NCBI RefSeq assembly: GCF_001039355.2
Contig: NW_019774848.1
Span: 310,611 to 374,610, forward strand
DNA length: 64,000 bases
DNA from: Lingula anatina
Taxonomy: Eukaryota > Brachiopoda > Lingulata > Lingulida > Lingulidae
Direction: 5' to 3'
The position numbers and the translations under genes are program-made. Below are positions 62,698 through 64,000 of this stretch, in pieces; position 1 is the stretch's first letter; every line of letters begins with the position of its first letter. The notes beneath the pieces were generated by a model. That model was not told the origin of the DNA and made no database searches. It was given only the letters and a program-made list of their open reading frames with translations.

Positions 62698-64000
62698 AAT
62701 AATAATAAATAAAAAAATAAAAACATTTTAGAACTAGCATTTACAGAATAAGAGAGTTTTCAGTTTCAGCATCTAATGGCTGCTTCTTCTGGAAATGTAC
62801 CAATTGACTCCAAACTCATGAAGATGAAAGATGACCCTAAGGGTGACATCTGCCTATAATATTATAGGTTAGGTCTGTGTAGTGTCTGGAGAGACGTGTG
62901 AGAGGTGGAGAGACCATTACAGGATTAAGCGGTCTTCCTTTCATGTAGGTATGCCATATTTAGGTCGTGGCCTAGCTAGCATTCAGCTCTTCTCATTCTG
63001 ATTAATGGTCCCTATGACTTTTAGTCAGCTATCTGTAGAAATTTTTCCCATAATTCCTTCAGTTTAGTAAAGTTAGCATTTAATTTTGCAATTTTTGGAC
63101 AAGGGTTCATTGTGATGAGTGCCACACCTGGACACGTGCACTGACAAAGCCTAAAATTTAACTGGAACGAAATGAGATTATGTGTGACAAAAATCCAAGA
63201 GATGGGTACACAGGCCCTTGTAGTCTAGGAGAACCAGTAACGGTGAAATGGCTGCAGATACGGCAGAGCTGGCGGACGAGATGGATCAGAGCTAAAACCA
63301 TATGTACTGCAAGCACCGCGCTGGTGGTACAATAATTTTCTTTTAATATATTTCACAACATTGTTCAGACTGTTTTATAAAATATAATTGTTCCAAACTT
63401 CAAGGTCTTCCACTATAAGAACCCACAGTACTCTCGTCTCTTTTTAAAACTTTAATTCAATTACAATATCACAGTGTATACAGAGTTGAACAAACAGAAT
63501 AATTCTGAAAGAGAAATAAAATCATGATTTTGGCTGTCAACCTGTGATACACCAGCACCAATCAAATCAGTAACTTAAAATGCTGTCATGTTTCCAAATT
63601 CCTACAATACAATGACCTGTTATAAAATATAGAGAGTAACATTCTGAAACTAACTCTATCAATCCCTTGTCCCAGATAAATCCGTCTCCAGTATTCTATG
63701 ATGTATTGAAGGATTTAAATGCAAATATACCAATTTCAATTCCAGCTTTATATAAATGTCCAGTCTTTAAGAAGTATTTCCTTCTATTTTTCCCAGTCTA
63801 TTAGAAGTATTTCCTTGTATTTTTTCCAACTTGAAAATCAATCAATTCTTAAATAACTTAATACATATTACTTGATTAAACAATGACTTAACATAATAAC
63901 AGCCTTCTAGAATAATTTATATAAGCTTTAAAAAGCATTCTATGAAAGCAAAAGATTATTTTGTTAATCAAATTTATAATTTCTGTATACAATTTGTTTT
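62698..64000. other. Right flank, no confident gene
   Basis: AT-rich with no recognised exon. Two short ATG-initiated frames, 62776-62859 (27 codons) and about 63250-63294 (15 codons, MAADTAELADEMDQS), have protein-like composition and could be pieces of 5' exons of a gene extending beyond the window, but both reach stops without a convincing donor. Confidence 0.3.

Overview
The window looks like metazoan nuclear DNA, most likely from a spiralian such as a mollusc. I infer this from several things: AT-rich sequence, genes split into many short exons with GT-AG introns, animal-only families (nucleoredoxin, SoxH/SOX30, WDR18), many fold-back MITEs, microsatellites, a LINE tail of the kind common in lophotrochozoans, and an intact hAT transposon. 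No rRNA, tRNA, CRISPR array or bacterial operon structure was seen. The exact species cannot be read from the sequence.

Layout, left to right. (1) 2070-4637 (+): the last six coding exons of a nucleoredoxin gene, whose 5' exons lie outside the window or in unrecognised sequence. (2) 5975-7975 (-): a two-exon gene for a 528-aa charged, coiled-coil protein of unknown family, convergent with nucleoredoxin. (3) 8703-9150: a decayed non-LTR retrotransposon 3' end. (4) 11874-12684 (+): a small membrane-anchored, Thr-rich gene in which two reading frames stay open across the same repeat. (5) 13223-18105 (-): a complete eight-exon SOX30 gene (919 aa) with one GC-AG intron and a 28-bp segment shared between intron 5 and exon 8. 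(6) 18.3-35.6 kb: a gene-poor stretch carrying at least five palindromic MITE-like elements. (7) 35677-46695 (+): a seven-coding-exon gene for a 915-aa single-pass membrane protein whose layout resembles the transmembrane adaptor proteins LAT and PAG. (8) 48364-49554 (-): a single-exon coiled-coil protein of unknown function. (9) 51593-56351 (-): a complete eleven-exon WDR18 gene with two minisatellites and a MITE in its introns. (10) 57110-62697: a full-length hAT transposon with matching 8-bp target duplications, terminal inverted repeats and a six-exon transposase (797 aa) free of stops. (11) 62.7-64 kb: no confident gene.

The host genes are not obviously one pathway: redox regulation of signalling (nucleoredoxin), germline transcription (SOX30), receptor-proximal signalling (the adaptor-like protein, inferred) and ribosome biogenesis (WDR18). 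The two most interesting items are the adaptor-like protein, which has a CxxC juxtamembrane motif, many Tyr motifs and two RVSF phosphatase-docking motifs, and the apparently intact, recently inserted hAT element 759 bp upstream of the WDR18 start codon. All multi-exon models were built by hand from splice signals and reading-frame continuity. In every one the exon phases agree and the summed coding length is a multiple of three.
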